Positions 23,196 to 32,511 of a stretch of DNA of 64,000 nucleotides are shown here, in pieces. A program made the translations under genes and the position numbers. The notes beneath the pieces are model-generated. The model did not search any database. It saw only the letters and a list, made by a program, of their open reading frames with translations, and was not told the origin of the DNA. How positions within the stretch are numbered: position 1 is the first letter of the stretch; each line of letters starts with the position of its first letter. This DNA comes from UBA1858 sp963976865 (GTDB lineage: Bacteria > Pseudomonadota > Gammaproteobacteria > UBA4575): NCBI GenBank assembly GCA_963976865.1, contig CAXBLY010000005.1:1-64000 (forward strand). Direction: 5' to 3'.

Positions 23196-23696
23196 TTAAT
23201 ACCAGAAATACAGGAATATCTCGTATAGCACGAGAGCAGAATAAATTATCAAGGCAAATGTTAATAAAATATCAACTCTGAATTTGTTGAACAGCTTTGT
23301 ATGGTAATGGGCAACGAGAACCAGTATGCATGTTGAGGTTAACGCAAGTTTGGTATAAACAAATGCATGGATGCTATGGCTTAGCAGGTAATTCATAAAC
23401 GGATTTACTTCGACTGCACCATTGTTTAATAATGTCATTGTCATTGCGGCATCTGCGACAGATAGCAATAGTATTGCCAGTGCGGTAATAATCAACTTGG
23501 TGTCATACCAGTCTGTATGGTAGTGAGTATAGCAGTCAGATCTGCGCTGTTCTCTGCGCTGACACTTCACACATCCTAAAAAAAATCCTGTAAAGGTAGG
23601 GTTTCTGCGTTCGCTATCTTCGCGGCGTTCCAGGTCTGATTGTCCGCTATTAATTATACTCACGATGTTCGGTAGGGTAAGTGTTGGTGTGAACAT
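23196..23696 (-). CDS. DUF5658-family membrane protein
   Basis: A 166-residue protein. The N-terminal ~65 residues are soluble with the basic motif LERREDSERRNP and cysteines in CVKC. Three membrane helices follow (about residues 70-90, 105-127 and 140-162), with the family signature ADAAMTMTLLNNGAVEVNPF (DUF5658). Function unknown in the family; it is an inner-membrane protein with a cytoplasmic N-terminus. The ERR-x3-(D/E)RR-x-P motif also occurs in the 71-residue protein at 32512. The ATG at 23696 has GGGA upstream. It is convergent with the hypothetical gene before it. Confidence 0.72.
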   Translation of the reverse strand: MFTPTLTLPNIVSIINSGQSDLERREDSERRNPTFTGFFLGCVKCQRREQRRSDCYTHYHTDWYDTKLIITALAILLLSVADAAMTMTLLNNGAVEVNPFMNYLLSHSIHAFVYTKLALTSTCILVLVAHYHTKLFNKFRVDILLTFALIIYSALVLYEIFLYFWY

Positions 23697-23856
23697 ACTA
23701 TCCCACAGCTGAGATTAAAATTCCTTACTGTTAGCTTGAGCTGTTTCACAGTAATCGCTTTTACATGTGTGCGAACAGTTAAAAAAGAGAGCGCTATTCA
23801 CCAGGCGTGAGGGTGTTTGGGTCGCTATTCTGATTTAAGGCTGATGGCCTGAAAAT

Positions 23857-24936
23857 TTACTCATACTGGCGATGAATTCGGCCTGATACACCACACAGTA
23901 ATTCATAGCTGATGGTGTTGGCTGCACAGGCTATCTCGGTGACGGGAATATCATCTCCCCAGAGTTCTACATCATCACCCAGGTTGGCATCGATGTGACT
24001 AAGGTCGATCGTAATCATATCCATTGATACGCGCCCAATGACCGGAGCAAGATTCCCATTCAGACTAACATTAACTGGTTTGGTTATTGTCCTTGGGTAG
24101 CCATCAGCATAGCCTATAGCAACAACGCCTACACGCATTTCACGTGGGCATGTGTAACTGCTGCCATAACCGATTTTATCACCCTGTTTGCACAGTTTGG
24201 TGGAAATTAAAGGTGCACGCAGGGACATAACGGGCTTAAGTTCACTTGTGTCTGGTTGAGTTTTTTCTGCATGAAAGGGCGAGACGCCGTAAAGGGCTAA
24301 ACCTGACCGTACCCACTCATAAAGTGAATTTGAATAGGCGAGTGTGGCAGCCGAATTGGCAGCACTTCTTTCACAGTCGGGAAAATTTCTTGTGGTGTTA
24401 TCAAAAGACTTTAACTGCTGTTGTGTGAAATCGTTATCCAGCAGGTCAGCATTTGCAAAATGTGTCATTAAGCGAATTTTTGAGATTGATTTTATTTGCT
24501 TAAGTTGCTGGTAAGCATAACGTGTATCTTCTGGTCTGAAGCCAAGTCTTCCCATGCCGGTATCGATCTTCAGCCACACCTGAATTGATTGATTATGCAC
24601 GTAATTCTGAAGCAGTTTAATCTGGTGATTATTGTGAATGACGGCTTGCACATTGGAATCAATAATCATTTTTAATTCCGCTTCATTCAAAAAGCCCTGT
24701 AAGCAGATAATAGGGTGCAGTATTCTTGCGGCACGCAACTCGACGGCTTCTCGCGCACACGATACGGCAAAAGCGTCGCTCTTTGTAAGTGCCTGCGCTG
24801 CTTGTGCCAGACCATGACCATAAGCATCTGCTTTTACTACAGAGATGATTTTCGAGCTGGAAGCAAATGTTCTTAGGATGTTCAGGTTGTGTTCGAGATG
24901 TTCCAGTCTTATTAAGGCGTATGCCGAACGTCTCAT
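23857..24936 (-). CDS. alr: Alanine racemase
   Basis: A 359-residue PLP enzyme that interconverts L- and D-alanine for peptidoglycan. The PLP lysine is Lys35 in SVVKADAYGHG. The second catalytic residue is the tyrosine in KIGYGSSYTCP near residue 256. The N-terminal TIM barrel and C-terminal beta domain follow the usual length of ~360. The gene overlaps the dnaB stop by ATGA, so it is translationally coupled, as in E. coli and many relatives. It is the last gene of the rpsF-rpsR-rplI-dnaB-alr run. Confidence 0.95.
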   Translation of the reverse strand: MRRSAYALIRLEHLEHNLNILRTFASSSKIISVVKADAYGHGLAQAAQALTKSDAFAVSCAREAVELRAARILHPIICLQGFLNEAELKMIIDSNVQAVIHNNHQIKLLQNYVHNQSIQVWLKIDTGMGRLGFRPEDTRYAYQQLKQIKSISKIRLMTHFANADLLDNDFTQQQLKSFDNTTRNFPDCERSAANSAATLAYSNSLYEWVRSGLALYGVSPFHAEKTQPDTSELKPVMSLRAPLISTKLCKQGDKIGYGSSYTCPREMRVGVVAIGYADGYPRTITKPVNVSLNGNLAPVIGRVSMDMITIDLSHIDANLGDDVELWGDDIPVTEIACAANTISYELLCGVSGRIHRQYE

Positions 24937-26339
24937 GAATACTTCTCGTTACTGTACATCTCTGGGATAAAGTTTTCGAAACGTGTGTACTGACCGAGGA
25001 ATGTCAGTCGGGTTTTAAAAATTGGGCCATTACGCTGTTTGGCGACAATGATCTCGGCAGTGCCTTTGTCAGGAGAATCTTCGTTATAGACTTCATCGCG
25101 ATAGATAAACACAATTAGATCTGCATCCTGTTCAATAGCGCCTGATTCGCGCAGATCTGACATGACAGGTCGTTTGTCAGTTCTCTGCTCAAGACTACGA
25201 TTGAGCTGTGACAAGGCGATCACTGGTACTTCCAATTCTTTTGCCAGTGCCTTTAATGAGCGTGAAATTTCAGAAACATCATTGGTGCGATTTTCGCCAC
25301 TATCTGTGACTTGCATTAATTGCAGATAATCGATGACGATTAAAGATAATCCGTGTTCGCGTTTTAAGCGACGTGCTCGAGCGCGAATCTCAGTTGGACT
25401 CAATGCAGCACTATCGTCAATAAATAACTTTGACTCAGATAACATTGACACTGCACTGGTGAGTCTGGGCCAATCTTCATCTGTTAATTTTCCTGTTCGG
25501 ATATTCTGCTGATTAATGCGCCCTATGGAAGAGAGCATGCGCATCGTTAACTGGTGGCTAGGCATCTCCATGCTAAAGATGGCCACGGTCTCCTGCTTTT
25601 GTATTACGGCATATTCAGCCATATTCATGGCCAGGCTGGTTTTTCCCATAGAAGGTCTGCCAGCAACAATCACCAGATCGCCTTTTTGCAGACCCGAAGT
25701 ATTTTCGTCAAACTGGTCAAACCCGGTTGCAATACCGGTAATTGTTTCGCCACGCTCAAATAATTCATCGATGCGTTCTACGGTGGTTTTAAGCAATTCT
25801 TTCATGCCTTTGAAACCACCAATACCTTTTGTGCCGTGATCTCCAATTTCAAAAATCTTCTTTTCAGCAATATCCAGAAGTTCGCGACTATTCATGCCTT
25901 GCGGTTGATAGGCTGTGCCCGCGATATTGGTGCCAGTCGTGGCTAGCTGGCGCAGGATGGATTTTTCCCGAACAATCCCTGCGTAGGCAGAGATGTTTGC
26001 CGCAGTGGGTGTTTCTTTGGCAAGTGTTGCCATGTAAGCCGTGATATTCTGGCTGTTTACGCCAGAAGCATCTTCGGAATGTTTGATTTTGTCCGCTAAA
26101 GTGACAACATCAAATGGCTGGTTGTTATAGGCAAGATCGGCAATCGCGCGAAAAATAATGCGATGGTCAAAAAGGTGAAAGTCTTTCTCGTTGATTGTGT
26201 CGGCAATCTGGTCCCAGGTGCCGTTCTCAAGCATTAAGCCTCCTAGTACCGCTTGTTCTGCTTCAAGCGAGTAAGGAGGCGTGCGTAATGATTCTGCATT
26301 GGGTGCAGAGTAATCGGCGCTGGAAATTGTGTCTGCCAT
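24933..26339 (-). CDS. dnaB: Replicative DNA helicase DnaB
   Basis: A 468-residue hexameric replicative helicase that loads at the fork and unwinds DNA 5' to 3'. The N-terminal domain (residues ~20-125) starts PPYSLEAEQAVLGGLMLENG. The C-terminal RecA-like motor has Walker A GRPSMGKTS, DYLQLMQV of Walker B, and the arginine-finger region near SDLRESGAIEQDADLI. No intein is present, since the protein keeps normal length (E. coli DnaB is 471). It follows rplI with a 23-base gap and overlaps alr by 4 bases. Confidence 0.97.
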   Translation of the reverse strand: MADTISSADYSAPNAESLRTPPYSLEAEQAVLGGLMLENGTWDQIADTINEKDFHLFDHRIIFRAIADLAYNNQPFDVVTLADKIKHSEDASGVNSQNITAYMATLAKETPTAANISAYAGIVREKSILRQLATTGTNIAGTAYQPQGMNSRELLDIAEKKIFEIGDHGTKGIGGFKGMKELLKTTVERIDELFERGETITGIATGFDQFDENTSGLQKGDLVIVAGRPSMGKTSLAMNMAEYAVIQKQETVAIFSMEMPSHQLTMRMLSSIGRINQQNIRTGKLTDEDWPRLTSAVSMLSESKLFIDDSAALSPTEIRARARRLKREHGLSLIVIDYLQLMQVTDSGENRTNDVSEISRSLKALAKELEVPVIALSQLNRSLEQRTDKRPVMSDLRESGAIEQDADLIVFIYRDEVYNEDSPDKGTAEIIVAKQRNGPIFKTRLTFLGQYTRFENFIPEMYSNEKYS

Positions 26340-26362
26340 ACGAGTTGTCTGGACTTTTGTGG

Positions 26363-26812
26363 CTAGTCTTCCGCGATGATTTTAATCGTTACTGTTGCAT
26401 CGACATCTGAGTGTAAGTGCAATTCTATCTGGTATTCACCAATGTTATGAAAAGCGCCATCTGGCATGCGAATTTCGCGTTTTTCTACTTCGTGGCCCTG
26501 GGCATTCAATGCTGCAAGAACTTCAATGTTATTGACTGAGCCAAATAATTTTCCGTCGCTTGCCTCTTTCGCGGCTATTGTAATAACTGCACCGTCCAAT
26601 TTGGCTTTGCGTTCTTCGGCAGCAGCAAGTGTGGCTGCCGCTTCTGCTTCAAGCTCAGCTCTGCGCGCTTCGAATTCAGCAATATTGGCAGGTGTAGCAA
26701 ATTTGGCTTTGCCTTGCGGGATGAGGTAATTACGGGCAAAACCGGAACGTACGTTAACTTTGTCGCCAAGAGCGCCCAGATTTTCTACTTTTGATAATAA
26801 AATAACTTCCAT
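26363..26812 (-). CDS. rplI: 50S ribosomal protein L9
   Basis: A 149-residue protein of the usual L9 length. It begins MEVILLSKVENLGALGDKV and continues VNVRSGFARNYLIPQGKA, the conserved N-terminal RNA-binding domain. A long alanine- and glutamate-rich connecting helix (residues ~45-75) and a C-terminal domain follow. A longer frame opens at 26926, but ATG 26812 has AAGGA upstream and gives the family start. It lies between the DUF2232 gene and dnaB in the ribosomal operon. Confidence 0.96.
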   Translation of the reverse strand: MEVILLSKVENLGALGDKVNVRSGFARNYLIPQGKAKFATPANIAEFEARRAELEAEAAATLAAAEERKAKLDGAVITIAAKEASDGKLFGSVNNIEVLAALNAQGHEVEKREIRMPDGAFHNIGEYQIELHLHSDVDATVTIKIIAED

Positions 26813-26846
26813 TGCTTTTCCTTCAGATATCGATATGTTTATAAAA

Positions 26847-27734
26847 TTACTTAACGCGTTCGCGTATTTTGAAAAATGTTTCGGATATGCCCAGCAGTAT
26901 AATGACGAGAATCGCCTGCGGAACAAAGATCACCAATATATAGGCGATTATTAACCATAGTCTGCCTTTTGTCATGGTACCAGTAGTGGTATGGATAACT
27001 GCCATTCCCTGTAAAAAGAACAGGATAGACAGTATTCCACAAAGCTGTGCAGCATAGGAGGATTGTGCTAAAACTGCCCATATGCCTACTGAAACTGTCA
27101 ATATAGCCAGTACTTTCCCAAGGCGCATCTGCTTGAAATCACTTTCAAACTGCGGGCTGTCATCAACAATACATTTTAGTTTATAGCCAAACAGCAAAAT
27201 ACTGCTGTGTACCAGCACAATTGAAGCAATTAGCAAGCCTGTCATGAACTTGGCTGTCTGGTTAATTAGCAAAGCGCTTTGTTCGGCATTATACCCACCT
27301 GTCTCGAGCACCGGGACTAAAATGGTACTTAGTGATTTCTGCCAAAACTGTTCGCTTCCAGGAAATAGTGCGCTTACGATGACGAATGCAAGTGCGCCAA
27401 GCAGTGCGGCTGCCTGTAGAGATAATGGTAAAGAGCGTGTCGAGTAAAAAATAACAGCAAGAATAAAGCTGGGCACTAACTGGGCTGCGGCTGTTGCTGC
27501 TCCGAGGGGTGCATGACCAATAAAAACGCTACTAACAAGCGCCAGTGCGATAATACAGGCAAGAATGATTGAAATGCTGTTTTTAGGGCCAGCATGCAAG
27601 GTGATTAATACAATGCCTGCGCCACTAATGATGGCGCTTAATGGAAAGATTAGCGCGAAAAGCAGGAAACCAAATACGACAGTGAATGCGGGAAACTTTC
27701 CCGAAAGCGTAAAGCTGGCAAAGTTCTTCATCAT
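26847..27734 (-). CDS. DUF2232-type polytopic membrane protein
   Basis: A ~295-residue inner-membrane protein with about eight hydrophobic helices, starting MMKNFASFTLSGKFPAFTVV. It resembles the DUF2232/YybS group, often found between rpsR and rplI in gammaproteobacteria, and its function is unknown. The frame is open from TTG 27743; ATG 27734 is preferred, though ATG 27731 is also possible. It sits inside the S6-S18-L9 operon with short gaps, so it is co-transcribed with translation genes. The glycine-rich GAGIVLITLHAG and the closing ISETFFKIRERVK bracket the transmembrane core. Confidence 0.8.
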   Translation of the reverse strand: MMKNFASFTLSGKFPAFTVVFGFLLFALIFPLSAIISGAGIVLITLHAGPKNSISIILACIIALALVSSVFIGHAPLGAATAAAQLVPSFILAVIFYSTRSLPLSLQAAALLGALAFVIVSALFPGSEQFWQKSLSTILVPVLETGGYNAEQSALLINQTAKFMTGLLIASIVLVHSSILLFGYKLKCIVDDSPQFESDFKQMRLGKVLAILTVSVGIWAVLAQSSYAAQLCGILSILFFLQGMAVIHTTTGTMTKGRLWLIIAYILVIFVPQAILVIILLGISETFFKIRERVK

Positions 27735-27804
27735 GGCGAACAACCCAAGGTTGTTTGAGCTGAGATTTCGGCGCCGCTAAACCTGGGTTTTGGGCGCCGA
27801 ATTC

Positions 27805-28029
27805 TTAGTGTGCGTCGCTGTAAGGCAGTAAAGCGAGGTAACGAGCGCGCTTGATTGCAGTCGTTAACTGGCGTTGATAGCGTGCTTTAGTGCCAGTGAT
27901 TCTACTTGGAACGATTTTGCCGGTTTCGGTGACAAAATCTTTAAGCAGATCGATATCTTTATAATCGATTTGCTTGATGCCTTCTTCAGTAAAGCGGCAA
28001 TATCTTCTTCTGCGGAAATATTTAGACAT
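27805..28029 (-). CDS. rpsR: 30S ribosomal protein S18
   Basis: A 74-residue small ribosomal protein with the conserved core KQIDYKDIDLLKDFVTETGK and IVPSRITGTKARYQRQL. It binds S6 and 16S rRNA in the platform of the small subunit. The N-terminal YFRRRRYCRF is a standard S18 start. The gene follows rpsF after a 3-base gap; in E. coli priB lies between these two, and no priB is present here. Confidence 0.97.
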   Translation of the reverse strand: MSKYFRRRRYCRFTEEGIKQIDYKDIDLLKDFVTETGKIVPSRITGTKARYQRQLTTAIKRARYLALLPYSDAH

Positions 28030-28032
28030 AAC

Positions 28033-28497
28033 TTATTCCTCTTCAGCTGCTTCAACAGCAGCTTCTTCTGATGGTGTAGGTGCAGGCTTTTCAGTGGCTG
28101 GCTCGCTTGATTCGGCAGCAGGTTTTTCTTCTGTTCGAGGTGGCCGTGTTTCACGAGTGTCACGCTCACGCTCTTTTTCAAGCGACTTCATCATAGGGGA
28201 AGGTTCTGTGACGGCAGCTTTACAGCTTAATACCATATGGCGAAGTACTGCATCGTTAAAGCGGAACGCACTGACCAGCTCGTCAAGAACCTCTTGACTG
28301 GTCTCAATATTCATAAGTACGTAATGGGCTTTAAGAATTTTATTGATTGGGTAGGCAAGGATTCTGCGCCCCCAGTCTTCCAGACGATGAACTTTGCCAT
28401 CACCATTTTCAATCATGGTTTTGTAGCGATCGACCATGGCGGATACCTGGTCGCTCTGGTCTGGATGGACCAGAAATACTATTTCGTAATGTCTCAT
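28033..28497 (-). CDS. rpsF: 30S ribosomal protein S6
   Basis: A 154-residue S6. The first ~100 residues form the ferredoxin-like fold that partners S18 (MRHYEIVFLVHPDQSDQV; RILAYPINKILKAHYVLM). The C-terminal ~55 residues are a long, low-complexity tail of glutamate, alanine and proline, longer than the E. coli tail. In E. coli RimK adds glutamates to S6's C-terminus, so an acidic tail is not unexpected, but its length is notable. The gene starts the S6-S18-L9 run, after an 99-base gap from rlmB. Confidence 0.95.
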   Translation of the reverse strand: MRHYEIVFLVHPDQSDQVSAMVDRYKTMIENGDGKVHRLEDWGRRILAYPINKILKAHYVLMNIETSQEVLDELVSAFRFNDAVLRHMVLSCKAAVTEPSPMMKSLEKERERDTRETRPPRTEEKPAAESSEPATEKPAPTPSEEAAVEAAEEE

Positions 28498-28596
28498 TGT
28501 GGCTCCTTAAGGTCAGTGTCCTCCCGTGGACATGGACGGTGAGGAAAGGTAGCTGAAAAATAAAGATGCGAAGTGTACGTGAGTGCGTGGGAACAT

Positions 28597-29340
28597 TCAA
28601 TTGCTGCGTTGACGTACAGCTTCATAGAGAAAAATGCCGGTGGCAACCGAGACATTCAGGCTTTCTACGCCGCCCAGCATGGGTAGTGAATACAGTTGAT
28701 CGCAGCGTTCCTGGGTGAGACGCCTTAACCCCTGGCCTTCAGCGCCCATGACGATGGCTGTCGCCTGACTAAGGTTGGATTGGTAGATCGAGTTTGTCGC
28801 CTCGCCAGCAGCACCATAGACCCATACGCCTGATTTTTTTATCGCGTCAATAAACCTTGCTAAATTAGTGGTTTTAGTGATTTTAAGTCGTAAAGTGGCG
28901 CCTGAAGCTATTTTGTGAACGGTAGGCGACAGTGGCGCTGAGTTCCGCTGTGGGACAACGACAGCATCAACACCTGCGGCATCGGCAGTTCTTAAACAGG
29001 CACCAAAATTATGCGGATCACTGACTTCATCCAAAATTAAAATAAGTGGCGCAGTCGAAGCGCTGGCAATCTGGTCAACTAGTTCCTGCTCATCGACCAT
29101 TGGAGTGGGTGAACAGCTGGCAGCAATGCCTTGATGTTGCGTCCCTTCGCACAGCTGGTCGAGCTTTGCCCGTTGCACTTGCTGCACGGATATTCCAAGT
29201 TTTTGGGCGTGTCCAACCAGTTGTTCAATACGAGCGTTATTTTTATTTTGTTCCAGCCAGATTGATTGTGCGCGGTGAGGCTGCCAGCGTAATAGCGAAC
29301 TAACCGTGTGTATTCCCGGAAGAATTTCTTTTTTGCTCAT
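28597..29340 (-). CDS. rlmB: 23S rRNA (guanosine-2'-O)-methyltransferase RlmB
   Basis: A 247-residue SpoU/TrmH-family methyltransferase that modifies G2251 of 23S rRNA. An N-terminal L30e-like domain (residues ~1-90, including GIHTVSSLLRWQPHRAQ) is followed by the SPOUT catalytic domain, with motif 1 LDEVSDPHNFGACLRTADA and motif 2 MGAEGQGLRRL, then LNVSVATGIFLYEA. The deep-knot motifs are all present. The gene lies 20 bases after rnr, the same order as in E. coli. Confidence 0.95.
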   Translation of the reverse strand: MSKKEILPGIHTVSSLLRWQPHRAQSIWLEQNKNNARIEQLVGHAQKLGISVQQVQRAKLDQLCEGTQHQGIAASCSPTPMVDEQELVDQIASASTAPLILILDEVSDPHNFGACLRTADAAGVDAVVVPQRNSAPLSPTVHKIASGATLRLKITKTTNLARFIDAIKKSGVWVYGAAGEATNSIYQSNLSQATAIVMGAEGQGLRRLTQERCDQLYSLPMLGGVESLNVSVATGIFLYEAVRQRSN

Positions 29341-29360
29341 TATGCAGATAACTTGCGCTA

Positions 29361-31595
29361 TTATTTTTTACGCTTGGATTTTTTAGGGCGCTTGCGCTTG
29401 TTAGGATTCCTGTTCTGTTCTAGTACAAAATCAATTTTACGTTCATCAATATCCACGCGGGTAACGACAATTTCGACCGTATCTCCCAGTCGATACACAT
29501 TATGTGTAAGTTCACCCTCCAGTGTCATCCTGGTGGGATCGTATTGATAGTAGTCATCCGAGAGCGTGCTGATATGTACTAATCCTTCTACGTAAACATC
29601 TATTAATTCAACAAACAATCCAAAGGAGGTTACACCCGTAATAGCGCCAGTAAATATTCCGCCTACTTTGTCTTGCATGAATTCACACTTCAATGTGGCT
29701 TCAGCATCGCGTGTTGCATCATCGGCTCTGCGTTCAGCCATCGAACAGTGTTCGCCTTGCAATACCAGGTCATTATGACTGTACATGAAGGTGTTGACTT
29801 TCTTTTTGTCTGCCAGGTGACTAATGGCGCGATGCACGATTAAATCAGGGTAACGGCGAATTGGTGAAGTGAAATGTGCATAATATGGATGCGCCAAACC
29901 AAAATGTCCTGCGTTATCAGGGCTATATACAGCCTGTGACAGCGAACGTAGTAGCATGGTTTCAATCCACCTGTCTTCTTCACGCTGGTTCACTTGATCA
30001 ATCAGATTTGCGTAATGTTTTGGTTCCGGTTTGTCACCGCCAGGCAAATTCAGTCCCAAAGTTTTTAGAAGTTGGCGCAGTTCTTTTAATTTGGTTTCGG
30101 TAGGACCTTCGTGAATACGATACAGACCCGGGATTTTATGTTTAGTCAGATATTTGGCAGCAGCCACATTGGCTGCAATCATGCATTCTTCAATAATACG
30201 GTGTGCATCGTTTCTTTCGTAAGGATAAATACGGACAATTTTTTTGTCCGGGCCAAATTCGATTTTTGTTTCTGTGGAATGAAAGTCAATTGCGCCACGC
30301 TGTTCTCTATATCTGGCCATTGTCAGGAATAGTCGATATAGCTCATCAAGGTGTGGACATGTATCGCCAATAATTTTGCGGGCTTTAACTTTCTTCTCTA
30401 CGACAGCATCTGCCACCTGTGTGTATGTCAGGCGTGCATGCGATTCGATAACGGCTTTGTAGAATTTGTAACTCTGCATGTCGCCATCTGAAGAGATATT
30501 CATTTCGCACACCAGAGTAAGGCGAGGAATTTGCGGGTTAATCGAGCATAATCCATTAGACAGGTTTTCTGGCAGCATAGGAATCACCTGCCCGGGAAAA
30601 TACACAGATGTTCCACGCCATTGAGCTTCTTTATCTAATTCGCAACCTGGTTGCACATAAAAAGAAACATCAGCAATAGCGACATATAACTTCCAGCCGC
30701 CATCACGCTTTTCGCAGTAAACAGCATCGTCAAAATCTTTTGCATCTTCACCATCAATGGTAACAAAAGGAATTGTGCGAAGGTCTTTTCTTTTAGGTAA
30801 CTCGTCAATGATTGACTGTTCGGAAAAAGAATCTGCTTCATCGATCACTTCTTTGGAGAAAATGTTGGGAAGTGCATGCACGCGAATAGCAATATCTATT
30901 TCCATACCTGGTGCCATATGCTCGCCTAGCACCTCGAATATTTCGCCAATAGGTTGTTTTCTTTTGGTTGGTTGCTCAATGATTTTCGCGATAACAATCT
31001 GTCCGTGAATAGCGCCATTCTTGTTGTCAGGTGCAATGAAAATATCCTGATGTAGACGTTTATTGTCGGGTATAACAAACCCGATGCCCTGTTCTTCGCG
31101 ATAGCGACCGACAATTTGCTCATTAGCACGTTCAAGGACTTCTACTAAATGACCTTCCTGGCGACCGTCTCTTTTTGTGTGAGTAATCTGTACGACAGCG
31201 CGATCACCATGTAATGCGGCACGCATTTCTCTGGGTGATAGAAATATATCGGACTTGCTATGCTCATCCGGCTTTAAAAATCCAAAGCCATCGGGATGAC
31301 CAATAATGCGTCCCCGTACAAGATCAGCGCGCCCTACAGGAAGGTAAGAGCCTTGTCGGTTACGAACCAGTTGACCGTCTCGCTGCATCGCGCGAAGCCG
31401 TCGTTCCAGTGATTCGAGATCGCGTTCACTCGTCAGGCCGAGCGATTTCTTTAGTTGGGTAAAGGTGGCCGGGCCTTCGTTTTTATCGATGAGCTCGAGT
31501 ATGAATTCACGGCTGGCAATCGGGTGAGCATATTTTTTTGCTTCTCGATCAGCGTGTGGGTCTTGAGATTTTTTAGTTTTTTTGGACTTGGGCAT
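29361..31595 (-). CDS. rnr: Ribonuclease R
   Basis: A 744-residue 3'-to-5' exoribonuclease that degrades structured RNA and is used in rRNA and tmRNA quality control. An N-terminal winged-helix region and two cold-shock-like domains (residues ~20-245) are followed by the RNB catalytic domain with aspartates in DAKDFDDAVYCEKRDG. Next come an S1 domain (KVGGIFTGAITGVTSFGLFV) and a short basic tail (PNKRKRPKKSKRKK). The length is somewhat below E. coli RNase R (813). It opens an rnr-rlmB pair. Confidence 0.95.
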   Translation of the reverse strand: MPKSKKTKKSQDPHADREAKKYAHPIASREFILELIDKNEGPATFTQLKKSLGLTSERDLESLERRLRAMQRDGQLVRNRQGSYLPVGRADLVRGRIIGHPDGFGFLKPDEHSKSDIFLSPREMRAALHGDRAVVQITHTKRDGRQEGHLVEVLERANEQIVGRYREEQGIGFVIPDNKRLHQDIFIAPDNKNGAIHGQIVIAKIIEQPTKRKQPIGEIFEVLGEHMAPGMEIDIAIRVHALPNIFSKEVIDEADSFSEQSIIDELPKRKDLRTIPFVTIDGEDAKDFDDAVYCEKRDGGWKLYVAIADVSFYVQPGCELDKEAQWRGTSVYFPGQVIPMLPENLSNGLCSINPQIPRLTLVCEMNISSDGDMQSYKFYKAVIESHARLTYTQVADAVVEKKVKARKIIGDTCPHLDELYRLFLTMARYREQRGAIDFHSTETKIEFGPDKKIVRIYPYERNDAHRIIEECMIAANVAAAKYLTKHKIPGLYRIHEGPTETKLKELRQLLKTLGLNLPGGDKPEPKHYANLIDQVNQREEDRWIETMLLRSLSQAVYSPDNAGHFGLAHPYYAHFTSPIRRYPDLIVHRAISHLADKKKVNTFMYSHNDLVLQGEHCSMAERRADDATRDAEATLKCEFMQDKVGGIFTGAITGVTSFGLFVELIDVYVEGLVHISTLSDDYYQYDPTRMTLEGELTHNVYRLGDTVEIVVTRVDIDERKIDFVLEQNRNPNKRKRPKKSKRKK

Positions 31596-31728
31596 TTGAG
31601 GTGGGTATTGTGAATGAATGTTTCCTGATCATTCAGCAATACTACCGGTTTTGAGTGAATAAACGTATAACTAAATTGAAATCAGTATGCAAGCAGGATA
31701 TTTTCTCGAAATATTCTTGAGTATGTCG

Positions 31729-32160
31729 CTAGGGGACGAGTATAAATTGCTTGCCATCTTTTAAATGCAGTTTGCCATCAATGAATACAGCTCTATCTTT
31801 GTCTGTATCTGGCAATTTGCGAAATTTTGCCATTGCTCCGCTCGGGTCTCTTTGATGCTGATTGTCACTCGTGATGGGTCTTCTGTGGCTAATGAATGCA
31901 TCCGTATAGCCTGCTTGCCTGAGTTGCGTTAATAATTCTTCTGCACTCAGTTTGTTGTCAAACTGACCAACACTGACGCGAGTTACCTGTCCATTCTCTG
32001 AAACATTTACAGTGCCATATCTTTCTACAGACTCAACGAAGTCTTTCGGGAGATGCTTGTATGCAGCTACCTGAACGGTAAACAGCCCGCTATTTTGATC
32101 TGACCCTGTGGCACTGGCAATAAAGGTGAATAGTGTGAGGGTGATAATTTTTTTCAACAT
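31729..32160 (-). CDS. Exported SPOR-domain protein
   Basis: A 143-residue protein with an N-terminal signal peptide (MLKKIITLTLFTFIASATGS) and a small SPOR-type domain (FTVQVAAYKHLPKDFVESVE; VTRVSVGQFDNKLSAEELL; LRQAGYTDAFISHR). SPOR domains bind denuded septal peptidoglycan. A ~35-residue tail (FRKLPDTDKDRAVFIDGKLH) follows. It could act in the periplasm at division sites. It is transcribed in the same direction as rnr, 133 bases upstream of it. Specific role unknown. Confidence 0.75.
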   Translation of the reverse strand: MLKKIITLTLFTFIASATGSDQNSGLFTVQVAAYKHLPKDFVESVERYGTVNVSENGQVTRVSVGQFDNKLSAEELLTQLRQAGYTDAFISHRRPITSDNQHQRDPSGAMAKFRKLPDTDKDRAVFIDGKLHLKDGKQFILVP

Positions 32161-32511
32161 TTTGTCAATGTCAGTAATAGAGATGACAGGTGTACTGTCG
32201 TTAATTCAGCTTAATCGGATTTGACTGCATTTGATGTAATAGTGAACCAGTAATTTGCTTCTGCATGTTAACAATTTTCTGCTGTCGCGTACTTTCAACT
32301 ATTAACGCTATACATAAAATCTGACAGTCCCTGTAAATTACCATTTATTACATATGGTTAATAATGGCGTGGACGGAGCGTTTAAATGTGATTATGTTTG
32401 TATAAATGCTGAACAAAAGAGTGCCTGCTTCTGATTTCGTTAACAGAATCACATTCAGGAAGGATTTGCTGAGTACTATTGAGGCTATGAACAACGAAGC
32501 GTCAGTAGTTT
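32161..32511. other. Intergenic region with a possible short overlapping frame
   Basis: About 350 bases between the SPOR gene (-) and the small ERR-motif gene (+). No strong hairpin or tRNA is seen. A 46-codon frame runs from ATG 32406 to TAA 32546 (MLNKRVPASDFVNRITFRKD and onwards), overlapping the start of the next gene in another frame, without a ribosome-binding site. Confidence 0.3.
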
